Shown here: piece by piece, positions 1-7,699 of the stretch | Layout of the letters: every line of letters begins with the position of its first letter | Position numbering within the stretch: position 1 is the first letter of the stretch | Virus record (IMG/VR): IMGVR_UViG_3300025732_000083 | Location: 1 to 43,033 of that record | Length of the DNA: 43,033 nucleotides | Reading direction: 5' to 3' (one strand) | Origin: a virus | Program-made: the position numbers and the translations under genes | Notes under the pieces: model-generated | Told to the model about the DNA's origin: nothing | The model's database searches: none | The model's input: only the letters and a program-made list of their open reading frames with translations

Positions 1-85
1 CAGACTCTTCCCCTTGCATGTACCCATAAGCGCCAGCCGCCCCGGCAGCAATCATGACGGCCAGCGCAGTGTAGGCGATGTTCAT
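1..85 (-). CDS. Membrane-anchored small protein, possibly Rz-like spanin (5' part only)
   Basis: This gene is cut by the window edge after 28 codons. It starts with ATG at 85 and shares an ATGA overlap with the stop of the preceding gene. The visible part is an N-terminal hydrophobic segment (about residues 4-22, rich in Ala and Gly), which suits a signal anchor. It is the last visible gene of a lysis cassette holding an endolysin, a holin-like protein and a lipoprotein, where i-spanins (Rz) are usual. The periplasmic coiled-coil part that would prove this is outside the window, so the spanin call is inference. Confidence 0.45.
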   Translation of the reverse strand, partial: MNIAYTALAVMIAAGAAGAYGYMQGEES

Positions 86-246
86 TTTGGCGGAACCTTG
101 GTGCCGTCCAATTTCTTATGCATCTTCACCATCTTGCAAACTTCGACCTCTTTGCCCTTTTGCTTTTCCTTGTGGCAAACCTTTTTAGTTTCAGCAGCAA
201 ACAAAACCAATGGCACAAAGGCCAGAATCGCGATTAAGGTTTTCAT
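82..246 (-). CDS. Small exported protein with two cysteines
   Basis: A 54-residue protein with a clear signal peptide: MKT, then a hydrophobic stretch, with likely cleavage near FAAE at about residues 16-19. The mature part is short, strongly basic and Lys-rich, with two Cys (about residues 24 and 37) that could form a disulfide in the periplasm. It overlaps its neighbours by ATGA on both sides, which strongly supports the frame. I recognise the general type as a recurrent small gene in lysis and tail regions of environmental phages, but no function is known to me. Confidence 0.7.
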   Translation of the reverse strand: MKTLIAILAFVPLVLFAAETKKVCHKEKQKGKEVEVCKMVKMHKKLDGTKVPPK

Positions 247-662
247 TCATCTCTCTCCGGGTGGGGTGGTTGAATAGGCGCAGGTTTGCCAGCGTAGCCA
301 GCGGCAACAGGATCTCCCTCGCTGCGTACTGTGGTCACTGTAGTGGTCACAACGGGCGCAGGCTTGGGTGGTGTTGCATCTTTAAAATCAGCAGCGGTTG
401 AGATGCCGGGCGGCGGCACGAAAGCATCTTTACCCTTGACGGCAATGAGGGTTGCCAGCGCGCCGAGTATGTACTTGGACATATCCGACAACAGCAGGAA
501 AAAATTCTTATCTGCCGGAGCCATGCCCGACATTGGCTGGGTGACAAACACCACCGAGTACATCGACAGACCTGCCATGATGACCAAGATTAAGCAGAAA
601 GTAATCCCGATTGTGAACTTCAGTAGAGAATTCAGTTGTTCTTCTGTGGCTTTCAAGATCAT
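243..662 (-). CDS. Holin-like membrane protein
   Basis: A 139-residue protein with two predicted membrane segments, about residues 14-40 and 55-76. A Pro-rich, Thr/Val-rich cytoplasmic tail follows and ends in charged residues. Size, two-helix topology and position two genes downstream of an endolysin fit a class II-type holin, which would form the inner-membrane lesion that triggers lysis. No family signature is decisive, so the holin role rests on topology and context. Start and stop both take part in 4-base ATGA overlaps. Confidence 0.6.
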   Translation of the reverse strand: MILKATEEQLNSLLKFTIGITFCLILVIMAGLSMYSVVFVTQPMSGMAPADKNFFLLLSDMSKYILGALATLIAVKGKDAFVPPPGISTAADFKDATPPKPAPVVTTTVTTVRSEGDPVAAGYAGKPAPIQPPHPERDE

Positions 663-865
663 GGCTTTACCTTTTCAGGTTGAGTAACGTCTTCAGGACA
701 AGTGCCGGTTGCAGTGCAAATAGGTGGTTTGCATTCTGTAGTCTCCCAGTTCTTTGGGTCTTGGCAAGGATACCTAAACCGATCACTGCAAGCACTAGCC
801 GCCCAGCACATGCAGAGCATGAGCGTAATGTTTCTTACGGTCTTCAAGTCCAATGGTGCCTCCAT
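659..865 (-). CDS. Small lipoprotein of the lysis cassette
   Basis: A Cys-rich protein of up to 68 residues. The N-terminus has basic residues (KTVRN) followed by a hydrophobic run ending in ASAC-S, a plausible lipobox with Cys26 lipidated. The mature part contains a CSDRFRYPCQDP-type segment and three further Cys. I recall this style of protein from environmental phages. The beginning overlaps the endolysin C-terminus by 71 bases in another frame. The start is uncertain: ATG 865 lacks a clear ribosome site, while TTG at 853 sits behind a GGAGG. It might serve as an o-spanin-like partner, but this is unproven. Confidence 0.6.
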   Translation of the reverse strand: MEAPLDLKTVRNITLMLCMCWAASACSDRFRYPCQDPKNWETTECKPPICTATGTCPEDVTQPEKVKP

Positions 866-1433
866 TAATTCGTTTGGTCATAGTCAAAATGTCGCCGGCA
901 TCAGCCAGCTTATTCAGGCTTGTTTGCTCCCAGTACCAGCAAGCACTTTGTGCCGCGCCTTCAAATGTCTGCATGTACTCAGACGCTTCCTCTGGCGTGA
1001 TTCCAAGAGATGATGCAAACCAGAAATAATTATCTTTGCCAGTGACTTGGATTAGACCGCGGCCCTTGTACCGAGCACCATCTCCTGAAGACTCCGGGCC
1101 ATTGCCCATGCGATTGGCATAGACCTTGTTTGCAATTTTGTCTGGTTGCCGGGCATAAGCGTTGGCGGTTGCTTGATCTTTAAAATACTTATCAAAAGTT
1201 TTTAGTAAGCCAGCAGCGCTGTAGTTTAGGTTTTCTGTCAGCCATACGAATCCGCCAGACTCATGGCCACACTGCGCCATGAACGCAGCGATGCGCTTCG
1301 GTGTATTGATCTCGTAGTCTTCAAGCAATGACTTGCCGACAAGCTCGACCTGCCTGCCAAACAGCGCGTCGTACCATTGCTGTGGGTACTTAGTGTTTGG
1401 CACCAACTGCTTGAACTGTTGCATCGTAATCAT
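795..1433 (-). CDS. Endolysin, glycoside hydrolase family 19 (chitinase-like muramidase)
   Basis: A 212-residue lytic enzyme expected to cleave the glycan strands of peptidoglycan at the end of infection. It shows the GH19 signature: catalytic Glu58 in CGHESGGF, a second acidic residue Glu67 in WLTENLNYS, and the substrate-cleft motif YKGRGLIQVTG near residues 122-132. There is no signal peptide or SAR segment, so it would need the holin encoded downstream to reach the wall. It is unrelated to the GH24 endolysin at 41283-41747, which fills the same role in the other cassette. Confidence 0.93.
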   Translation of the reverse strand: MITMQQFKQLVPNTKYPQQWYDALFGRQVELVGKSLLEDYEINTPKRIAAFMAQCGHESGGFVWLTENLNYSAAGLLKTFDKYFKDQATANAYARQPDKIANKVYANRMGNGPESSGDGARYKGRGLIQVTGKDNYFWFASSLGITPEEASEYMQTFEGAAQSACWYWEQTSLNKLADAGDILTMTKRINGGTIGLEDRKKHYAHALHVLGG

Positions 1434-1681
1434 TCTTCACCCCTCAGTTCACGGACAACTTTTATTCTAAGGTCTTTCATTTTGCGTGTTTCTTCTTCAG
1501 CTCGACGCAACGCATTGTTCATATCCATGTACATCACACCCATTACAGGCAAAGCAATGACTAACACAAAACACAAGACCACCACGGCGATGAGTAAAGA
1601 CCACGGTACGTCTGACTCGTTCGAAGCAGGAGCATGGTTCCGACGTACCACGCCACGACGAAAAGGATTGCTCCAACCCAT
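1430..1681 (-). CDS. Small membrane protein with coiled-coil tail
   Basis: An 83-residue protein with a basic N-terminus, one membrane helix (about residues 27-50) and a charged amphipathic C-terminal helix (about 52-83). This topology resembles i-spanins or phage antiholin-type proteins. It overlaps the endolysin start by ATGA. Its first 121 bases overlap the end of the preceding gene in a different frame, unusually long for this genome, so the true start could lie further in. No family is recognised. Confidence 0.6.
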   Translation of the reverse strand: MGWSNPFRRGVVRRNHAPASNESDVPWSLLIAVVVLCFVLVIALPVMGVMYMDMNNALRRAEEETRKMKDLRIKVVRELRGEE

Positions 1682-2271
1682 ACCGCTTCTTCTTTCCTTT
1701 TTCTAGCCAGTCTGCGCTGTCTTGCCGCCTCTATCTGCATCTTTGCAGTTTCACGCTTATGCGCTTCGTCCTGCTCAATAACGATCTGCTTCCACATTGC
1801 TTCGTACTTAGTCCACAATGCACCCAATTCAGGTGGCGCTTTATAAACCATTGTCTCGCGTAACTCTGCCAGCATTGCATCCAACCTTGACCGGATGATG
1901 ACGCGCATCAACGCACGTTTGCCTATGCTCTCCGTGCCGGTATAAACCTGCTGTGCCTCTGCCTCCTGCTGGATAAACACCTTGCCGATCTTGTCGTACT
2001 CATCCATCAATGCACCCAGATCATTACCAATCTGGATAAACACATCATTCGGGTCAGCCTTGCCAATCTCCTGTACCCTTGCAACCTCCTCGTTGTACTG
2101 AATCTTCTGGGCGTTGGTCGGGTTCTTGATCTTCCCGAACTGAGTCTTCAGATCATCCAGTACATCCTTGACCTCCCCGGCTGCCCCCTTTATGTCCTTG
2201 TATAACTGACAGCCTTTTTTTACGGCAGCGACAGCAGCATTGGCAGCAGCAAGTAGAGTTAACGGGTCCAC
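1561..2271 (-). CDS. Coiled-coil protein with C-terminal membrane anchor
   Basis: A 236-residue protein starting with GTG at 2271; no ATG is available nearby. The N-terminal part is Ala/Lys/Asp-rich and helical (LLAAANAAVAAVKKG followed by long amphipathic helices). Residues about 200-222 form a single membrane helix after a strongly basic stretch (RRLARKRK). The N-terminal sequence is of a kind often found downstream of tail-fibre genes in podoviruses, but the function is unknown. It sits between the fibre-linked genes and the endolysin of cassette A. Confidence 0.75.
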   Translation of the reverse strand: MDPLTLLAAANAAVAAVKKGCQLYKDIKGAAGEVKDVLDDLKTQFGKIKNPTNAQKIQYNEEVARVQEIGKADPNDVFIQIGNDLGALMDEYDKIGKVFIQQEAEAQQVYTGTESIGKRALMRVIIRSRLDAMLAELRETMVYKAPPELGALWTKYEAMWKQIVIEQDEAHKRETAKMQIEAARQRRLARKRKEEAVWVGAILFVVAWYVGTMLLLRTSQTYRGLYSSPWWSCVLC

Positions 2272-2274
2272 ATA

Positions 2275-2556
2275 TTAAAAGAGATGCAACTGCTTTTTCA
2301 TGGCAATCAATTCCTCGCGCAAGGCATCGTTCATCTCCTCGCACTTGCGGTTCTGTTCCTCGACAGCAGCCAGCCTATCAGACAGGCGTGTGACTTCCTC
2401 GCGCAGGGTCGTGATGACCTGCTGCCACGCAGCGTCAGTAACATCAGCGGCCTTGTTGCTGCGGCTGTCAGCCATGATCTTCTGGTACATACCGTAGGCA
2501 CCAGCTCCAGCAGCAGCGATGCCGACGCCAAGGTTAGTCAGCCAATCCTGCATCAT
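2275..2556 (-). CDS. Small membrane-anchored coiled-coil protein
   Basis: A 93-residue protein. The first 25 residues are Gly/Ala-rich and hydrophobic (GVGIAAAGAGAYGMYQ), then the chain becomes a heptad-like coiled coil (about 45-90, with LREEVTRLSDRLAAVEEQ). A holin-associated or tail-chaperone role is possible; neither can be shown. The start ATG overlaps the stop of the upstream gene (ATGA), which fixes the frame. Confidence 0.7.
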   Translation of the reverse strand: MMQDWLTNLGVGIAAAGAGAYGMYQKIMADSRSNKAADVTDAAWQQVITTLREEVTRLSDRLAAVEEQNRKCEEMNDALREELIAMKKQLHLF

Positions 2557-3083
2557 ACCTCCACCATAATATTGATAGTGCCGGAGTCGAAGGTATCCGT
2601 GCCGTTGGTTGTTGTAATGCGAAGACGAGTTAACGTATCACTTAAAGTTTTTTCTCCAGCGCCCGTCATTGTGGCGGCAGTATCTTGTTTAAGCGCGTGA
2701 GAACTTACCCACAAATTACTACCTACAAATGTAATTACCATGTGACCGCTTATTATGTTTGATGCTTGGGTCGAACGTATAGCAAAGCCGGCGGTGCTGC
2801 CAGAAGTGTTTGGTGAAGAACCATTTGGTATAGATGATGATGTGGAAATGTACCCAGTATCTTCAATACCGCCGGCGTCACCAATTTGAACTAACGGTAG
2901 ACTTGTACCATTTGTACTTAAATTACTAAACATCACTGTAATCCGCTTTGCCCCAGACGGAATATCATTGAAGTCAACAGAAGTGCCTGAAGCTGTTTGT
3001 GCTGTGTATAAAATTAACGGACGCGCGCCTTCAGCATTAGCTGCTGAATCTGCAAAATCAGCTAAATCTCTTGACCTTGTCAT
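2553..3083 (-). CDS. Tail-associated beta-rich protein, possible fibre tip or receptor-contact protein
   Basis: A 176-residue protein rich in Ser, Thr, Gly and Asn, with alternating hydrophobic residues that suggest beta structure. A short helical head (SRDLADFADSAANAE) opens the chain; such heads are frequent in small virion proteins next to tail fibres. It lies two genes downstream of the fibre in cassette A and has no counterpart in cassette B. The host-contact role is inference from position and composition. Confidence 0.6.
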   Translation of the reverse strand: MTRSRDLADFADSAANAEGARPLILYTAQTASGTSVDFNDIPSGAKRITVMFSNLSTNGTSLPLVQIGDAGGIEDTGYISTSSSIPNGSSPNTSGSTAGFAIRSTQASNIISGHMVITFVGSNLWVSSHALKQDTAATMTGAGEKTLSDTLTRLRITTTNGTDTFDSGTINIMVEV

Positions 3084-3253
3084 TGACCTTCTCCTTCATT
3101 AACTTGTGGCTCCGGGTCAGAAACCTCGGTAATACCGATAGCGTTTTTTTCTTGGATCGTAGTGAGCCGCAGCCAGTTGGCTGGGTACGAATTACCGGCG
3201 GCATCCTTAAATGGCGTATCCAGTGGCAGCGGTTGTCCGTTCAGCAGAAACAT
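3080..3253 (-). CDS. Fibre-linked protein, short form (N-terminal domain only)
   Basis: A 57-residue protein starting with ATG at 3253, three bases after the fibre stop codon. Its first ~45 residues match the N-terminus of the 142-residue protein at 42486-42914: both begin MFLLNG, share PLPLDTPF and PANWLRL, and continue to an IGxTE motif. The long form then adds about 95 residues that are absent here. The stop overlaps the next start (ATGA). This domain probably docks to the fibre or tail; the rest of the long form looks like a DUF4376-type extension. Confidence 0.75.
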   Translation of the reverse strand: MFLLNGQPLPLDTPFKDAAGNSYPANWLRLTTIQEKNAIGITEVSDPEPQVNEGEGQ

Positions 3254-3372
3254 GGGTTACCTCGCAAGAGCGTTCTTGAATGGGTTTTCGGCGAAGGCTG
3301 CGAAGATCATAGACGTTCCAGAGTTGTTCATCTCACTGGTGGAATTTCTGATCTTGAAGCCGTTTGAAAGAA
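3246..3372. repeat. Internal copy of the contig-end repeat (127 bp)
   Basis: These 127 bases are identical to 42907-43033. They cover the first bases of the fibre-linked gene and the last codons of the fibre gene. To the left, sequence diverges at once: 3245 is C and 42906 is T, and the reading frames differ further on. An exact 127-base match ending at a contig end is typical of a de Bruijn graph junction with k = 127. Confidence 0.95.
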
Positions 3373-5590
3373 TGTCGATTGCCTGCGTTGAACTAGTGCT
3401 TTCAACAGAAGACTCGTTGGCCCAAACAGTTTCGACAGCTTGGTTGTATTGGCTGCGACTTGTGTCTGCGATATGCCATGAGTTCACTGTCGCGGTTGAC
3501 TTAATCAAAATGTACTTCGGTCTAAACCCACAGAACACAAACGGCCCGTCAGCAGACGCGTTGCCTGTGTAGCTTCCGAACTTGGAAAAGCCTGCGACTT
3601 CGGCGAACAGGTAGGCGACCTTCGATCCAGTGCCAGTCCATTGACCGCTTGTAACAACGACGTTGGATGAATTCAAAGATATCCACGCACTTCCAGACGC
3701 GCCTTTTGCGGCGGTGCTATTCAGATAAAGAGCTTCCGTTGAGGCAAAACCAGTAAACCAAACAATCCAGTTTTCTGCTCCATCGCGTCGCTTGGTAATG
3801 AACATCTTTGGAGTTACACCAAGGTTGTGCGGAATGGTGTTAGCACCTGCTGCTTCTGTATACGTCACAATGTCGAAGCCCTGCGTTGCGCCTTCTTTCC
3901 AGTTCCACGCTACATAGGGGGTGCTGCTGAAGTTTACATTGGCACCACCAAGATCAACAGTGAACCCGTTGGAGAGAAACGCTGACACAGTACCGTCGTT
4001 GCCGTATCCCTGCGACGTATCTTCAGCATCTGTGCGGTTTGATGACAGCGTGTTTCCAGCGCCCCGAACGGCATCAATCAACTGATTATCACGAGCAACT
4101 GATGCGACGTTTGCTCTGGCTTTTTCCCATACCAGATCAGGTTGAAAGTTCAGGCCGGTGATATTGCGGTTTGCAGTTCCGTCACCAGTCCATGTCAGCG
4201 CATCAAAATACTGATTGCCCTTCAGGATAGTCGGCGCTGGCAGGTTCAGCGTGTTCAGTGCTTTGCCGCCCTTGTTATACGCAAAAGATGTTTGCCCAAA
4301 ATTGGCAACAAAAGTCGGCGAACCATTGCTAGATGAAGCAGCAACAAACGGCCTTGCATCACCAGCAGGTAATCCAGTAATTGTGCCTTTAGAAGTTCCG
4401 TTGTCAAACACTTGCAGTGTTCTGTTCGTTGCATCGTACAAACAGGTTATCGTGTTGCCGACAGTCGGATAGGTTATCGAACCCGAAGTAGCGCCATTGA
4501 TGAACGTAGTACCTACGTTATCAACGCCAGAACATCCTGCTCTGCTAGATGGTGCGCCAGTGACACTTGCTTGAACAGTGGTCAGGCAGACACCAACCGC
4601 ATTAGCACCGTTTGCCGTTCCTGTTTGAACTAGCTCCCACTGCCAAAGACCGGAGCCATCAGGAATTGCAAATGTCGGAACGCACAAAGTCCATGCTGCT
4701 GTATTACAGTTTTGACTTAGGTTCCCGTTTGTCGGCGCAATAAAAGTTGTTGGATGATCTATCGGGTTCCACGTCGCATAATTACCACGACCATTCCCGC
4801 CGTCAGCCCACTGTGTCGGCACATCCAGCATCGAGTCATACGTCGCGCCAGCAGTCACGCTGATGTTGTTCGGTGTCCAGTTGTTGCCGTTGCCTGAGCT
4901 ATCCTTACCGATAGCCGCAGCAGTAGCCGCGCTGTTGTCGGAGAAGTTCAGGTAAAAGCCATTTGTGCCGTAGGTGCCTGTGTACTTTTTCGGCTTCCAT
5001 ACGCCAGTCACTGCATCGGTTTCGCCGAATGACGATGGAGTCAAAGCTTGACCGTCGATGAAGTTGACTTCGGTAAGGTAGCCGTCGAAGTAGTTAGTCG
5101 GCCCCCATGCTTGCGTACCTATGTTTTGAACGTATCCCGCCCTATTCATGGCGTAATCGTAATTTGGCGGATACTTCGATGTGTCTGTCGAAACAAGTAC
5201 GTTGTTGACGTAGACGTAGTGAATCGTATTGGCGGCGTCCACTACCCACACAATGTGATACCAAGCAGACGGATCACGGTATACCGCTGGCCCTACTGCG
5301 CCGGCTGGGTTTGTCGTGTTGGTATCGTAGTAGGTATGAAGTTGATCGCTTGAAAAATACAAAGCAGCGATGCCATCATTCCCAGATTGGGACGTGCAAG
5401 ACATTAGATACCCAGATGATCCTAGCGAACCACGCTTTACCCACGCGCTCCATGTCCACTTCTTGCGGTTCCCATCAACGCTCGGAGTTCGCGTAAATGT
5501 TGCGCTCGCACTCGAACGGAGTCGTACCGACCGGCTGATCCGGTAGCCGTCGTCACCGGCCAATAACAGGCTGTTCTGTGTGACGCTCAT
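3257..5590 (-). CDS. Tail fibre / receptor-binding protein
   Basis: A 777-residue virion protein. The N-terminal part (about residues 15-215) looks like a LamG/concanavalin-like carbohydrate-binding fold, with WSAWVKRG, YFDGYLTEVNFIDGQ and a downstream KDSSGNGNNW segment. The middle and C-terminal parts are beta-rich. The chain ends in FAAFAENPFKNALAR, a C-terminal motif I recognise from many podovirus fibre proteins with DUF7483-like domains. It should determine host attachment. The start overlaps the previous stop. The downstream gene differs between the two cassettes, while the fibre's 3' end is identical in both. Confidence 0.85.
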   Translation of the reverse strand: MSVTQNSLLLAGDDGYRISRSVRLRSSASATFTRTPSVDGNRKKWTWSAWVKRGSLGSSGYLMSCTSQSGNDGIAALYFSSDQLHTYYDTNTTNPAGAVGPAVYRDPSAWYHIVWVVDAANTIHYVYVNNVLVSTDTSKYPPNYDYAMNRAGYVQNIGTQAWGPTNYFDGYLTEVNFIDGQALTPSSFGETDAVTGVWKPKKYTGTYGTNGFYLNFSDNSAATAAAIGKDSSGNGNNWTPNNISVTAGATYDSMLDVPTQWADGGNGRGNYATWNPIDHPTTFIAPTNGNLSQNCNTAAWTLCVPTFAIPDGSGLWQWELVQTGTANGANAVGVCLTTVQASVTGAPSSRAGCSGVDNVGTTFINGATSGSITYPTVGNTITCLYDATNRTLQVFDNGTSKGTITGLPAGDARPFVAASSSNGSPTFVANFGQTSFAYNKGGKALNTLNLPAPTILKGNQYFDALTWTGDGTANRNITGLNFQPDLVWEKARANVASVARDNQLIDAVRGAGNTLSSNRTDAEDTSQGYGNDGTVSAFLSNGFTVDLGGANVNFSSTPYVAWNWKEGATQGFDIVTYTEAAGANTIPHNLGVTPKMFITKRRDGAENWIVWFTGFASTEALYLNSTAAKGASGSAWISLNSSNVVVTSGQWTGTGSKVAYLFAEVAGFSKFGSYTGNASADGPFVFCGFRPKYILIKSTATVNSWHIADTSRSQYNQAVETVWANESSVESTSSTQAIDILSNGFKIRNSTSEMNNSGTSMIFAAFAENPFKNALAR

Positions 5591-6444
5591 TACTTCACAT
5601 CCGAAATGAGCCGCGCCGTAATGCGCGAGGCGGATTCAACGTAATAGGCCAAGACGTCAACAGCGTTGGCCGTTGTGGTCAGCGTCGGCGCGGTGCCGCT
5701 GGGGAATTTCCAGTTCGACCCATAAGCCAAAGTACGGCTGCCGGTGGCGTCCTGCGTTATAACAATGGTGCCACTCTGGCCGGCGGTCTGGTTGCTCGGG
5801 TTGGCCAGCGTGTTCGTGCTGTTGGCGTTTAACGTCATGCTGAAGTTGTTGGCGCTGTTCATATCCAACGTGATTGTGCCGGACGAATTGCCCAGCGCGT
5901 TGACCGCGCCAGTGGCTGCTTTCGCAACGGTCAAACGGCCGGTGCTGTCAATCGTGATGCGGTCAGCGCCAGCAGTCGCGTCACGCAGTGTGAACCGCCC
6001 ATCGTCTGACAGGTCGGCAGAATACGGGTTGAACTCCCACGCTCGGCCGCCAACGCCGGTGTTTGTCAGCCGCATATTGGAGTTGCTGACGCTGGAGCCG
6101 GAAACGTGAAGTTTGGCGCTGGGCGATGCCGTGCCAATGCCGATGCTGCCGCCTGTAGCCTTGTAGAACTGGCCGGCCCCGATGTTGACGACGGCGCTGC
6201 TGCCGGTAAATCCGTTGATCTGCGGGTTGGCTAAAGTAGCCGATCCGGTCACGGTCAGCGTACCGGCAACAGTCAAAGTTTTGCCAACGCCGACATTTAG
6301 GCCAACTGACGTGCCCGTGCCGGCCGCCGCAAACAGGGCGTCAATTGTGTCTAAGTCGGTATTGAGTTTGGTGCCCCAAGTGTCCGTTGACGCGCCGACT
6401 TCCGGTTTCGTCAACCCAAGGTTGGTCGTTGTAGTATCGGCCAT
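5590..6444 (-). CDS. Tail fibre-associated virion protein
   Basis: A 284-residue protein. It begins with [20 protein letters not shown], a motif widely seen at the N-terminus of short tail-fibre proteins in podoviruses. Gly/Thr/Val-rich beta repeats follow, then [15 protein letters not shown], the motif found ahead of fibre tail spikes and chaperone domains. A beta-structured C-terminus ends in [12 protein letters not shown]. It probably trimerises and joins the tail to the main fibre. Start ATG has the usual spacing behind the preceding gene. Confidence 0.75.
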   Translation of the reverse strand: MADTTTTNLGLTKPEVGASTDTWGTKLNTDLDTIDALFAAAGTGTSVGLNVGVGKTLTVAGTLTVTGSATLANPQINGFTGSSAVVNIGAGQFYKATGGSIGIGTASPSAKLHVSGSSVSNSNMRLTNTGVGGRAWEFNPYSADLSDDGRFTLRDATAGADRITIDSTGRLTVAKAATGAVNALGNSSGTITLDMNSANNFSMTLNANSTNTLANPSNQTAGQSGTIVITQDATGSRTLAYGSNWKFPSGTAPTLTTTANAVDVLAYYVESASRITARLISDVK

Positions 6445-6447
6445 GTA

Positions 6448-7287
6448 TTACCCCTGAACAGGTGTCCAATTAGTTGAAGTGTCTGGCACTTGAGTCCAAA
6501 TCACAGTATTGCCGTTGATTATATTCCAATTTGTCGGATTATCAGAGGCTTCCGTCCACAATGTAGACTCATTTGCCGCCTCTGTCCAAATTGTCGTTTC
6601 GTCGGGAATAGGTTCCCAAAGTTTCGTACCGTTTGCCGTTATTACCGAAATGGCATTCGACAACCACGCTGCTGAAAATACTTGGGTCGCATTCGCCGTA
6701 ACATTCGACTCGGCTGGTAAATCAACCGCGCCTTCGTAAACTGCCAATGCTGTTGCGCTGCCGTCCGATTCTGTCGCAGACAGGAATTCGGCCAGAAACA
6801 CTCGTTGGCCGTCTGCCGCAACCGCCGAAACTCCGGCAACTGTCAACCCGCCAAGATAAATCTGCTGACCGTCGGCAGTGACGGCCGACAAAGCAAACGG
6901 TTCGGCTTGGCTGGTTTGTATCCGGGTGCCGTCTGCTGTAACTGCTGTAACGCCAGCCGGGCTGGCTGCGCCTTCTCCAACGTAGACGCCGTCTGCTGCC
7001 ACCGTAGACACGGCACTAACAACCGCCGCACCGACGTCAATCTGCGTTGCTTCGGCGACTACGTTAGAAACCGCACTGACTGTGCAAGACGCTTCAAATA
7101 GGAAACCACCGTTGGCCGTAACTGCTGACTCGGCCGTCGAACGCGCCCCGTAAATGGCGTAATCGGACGTGCCGTACAGGCTGGTGCCGTACGCGCCGGC
7201 ACCGTAGTTGCGGCCAGCGTCAACGTAATTGGTGACGCCAAAAAGGCTGTCGCCGTAGTTACCTACGCCGTAGCCGCGCCCAGCCAT
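6448..7287 (-). CDS. Repeat-rich virion protein (tail or head decoration)
   Basis: A 279-residue protein in three parts. Residues 1-50 are a Gly/Tyr-rich segment (GRGYGVGNYG, GAGAYGTSLYG). Residues about 50-230 hold some nine degenerate units of about 20-23 residues, built around SAVTADGxxI. Residues about 230-279 hold a second repeat based on TxxWT (IWTEA, LWTEA, NWNII, IWTQV, NWTPV). Such solenoid-like repeats suit an extended or trimeric beta structure on the virion surface. No enzyme motif is visible. It sits between fibre and neck genes. Confidence 0.7.
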   Translation of the reverse strand: MAGRGYGVGNYGDSLFGVTNYVDAGRNYGAGAYGTSLYGTSDYAIYGARSTAESAVTANGGFLFEASCTVSAVSNVVAEATQIDVGAAVVSAVSTVAADGVYVGEGAASPAGVTAVTADGTRIQTSQAEPFALSAVTADGQQIYLGGLTVAGVSAVAADGQRVFLAEFLSATESDGSATALAVYEGAVDLPAESNVTANATQVFSAAWLSNAISVITANGTKLWEPIPDETTIWTEAANESTLWTEASDNPTNWNIINGNTVIWTQVPDTSTNWTPVQG

Positions 7288-7291
7288 CGCT

Positions 7292-7687
7292 TTAGGCCAG
7301 TGTTACGACAAAGCTGGACGCCGGGAAGCGGAACACGTCGCCAGACGAAATCGTCTTGTTGTTGGTCAAGTCTGCCCACGCCAGCATATTGCCGCTGGAT
7401 GACGCGTCAAACACGGCAGCGGCGACAATCGTGCCCCAGCTTGCGGTGGCTGTCGGCCATTCAACGGCGCTGGTATTAGCCGCCTGTGTGGGGCTAGAAC
7501 CCGACACCGTGAACGCCATGGACTGGCGGGCGTAAGAGCCGCCCGACACCTCAGTGCCACCGCCGGCGTCTGTCGGCGCAGCGGTAAACAGGCCAACGTA
7601 CAGCGTCGAAGGGGCCGTGTAGGCCGTGTTGGTGAAGACGTGTTTTAGAACTTTGTCTTCGAGATAATCACTAAATGAACCTGCCAT
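7292..7687 (-). CDS. Conserved virion protein (tail-fibre-type, small)
   Basis: A 131-residue protein. It opens with SDYLEDKVLKHVF followed by YVGLFTAAPTDAGGGTEVSGGSYARQ, a pattern I recognise from a widespread family of small phage structural proteins near fibre and head-fibre genes. The rest predicts as a beta sandwich. The precise position in the virion is not known. Stop and start are closely spaced with the neighbouring virion genes. Confidence 0.7.
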   Translation of the reverse strand: MAGSFSDYLEDKVLKHVFTNTAYTAPSTLYVGLFTAAPTDAGGGTEVSGGSYARQSMAFTVSGSSPTQAANTSAVEWPTATASWGTIVAAAVFDASSSGNMLAWADLTNNKTISSGDVFRFPASSFVVTLA

Positions 7688-7699
7688 GTCGTTCCCCTA

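Noticed and set aside
3257-5590. Diversity-generating retroelement acting on the fibre C-terminus
   Set aside because: The repeated 127 bases are identical rather than adenine-variable, and no reverse transcriptase gene is present in the window.
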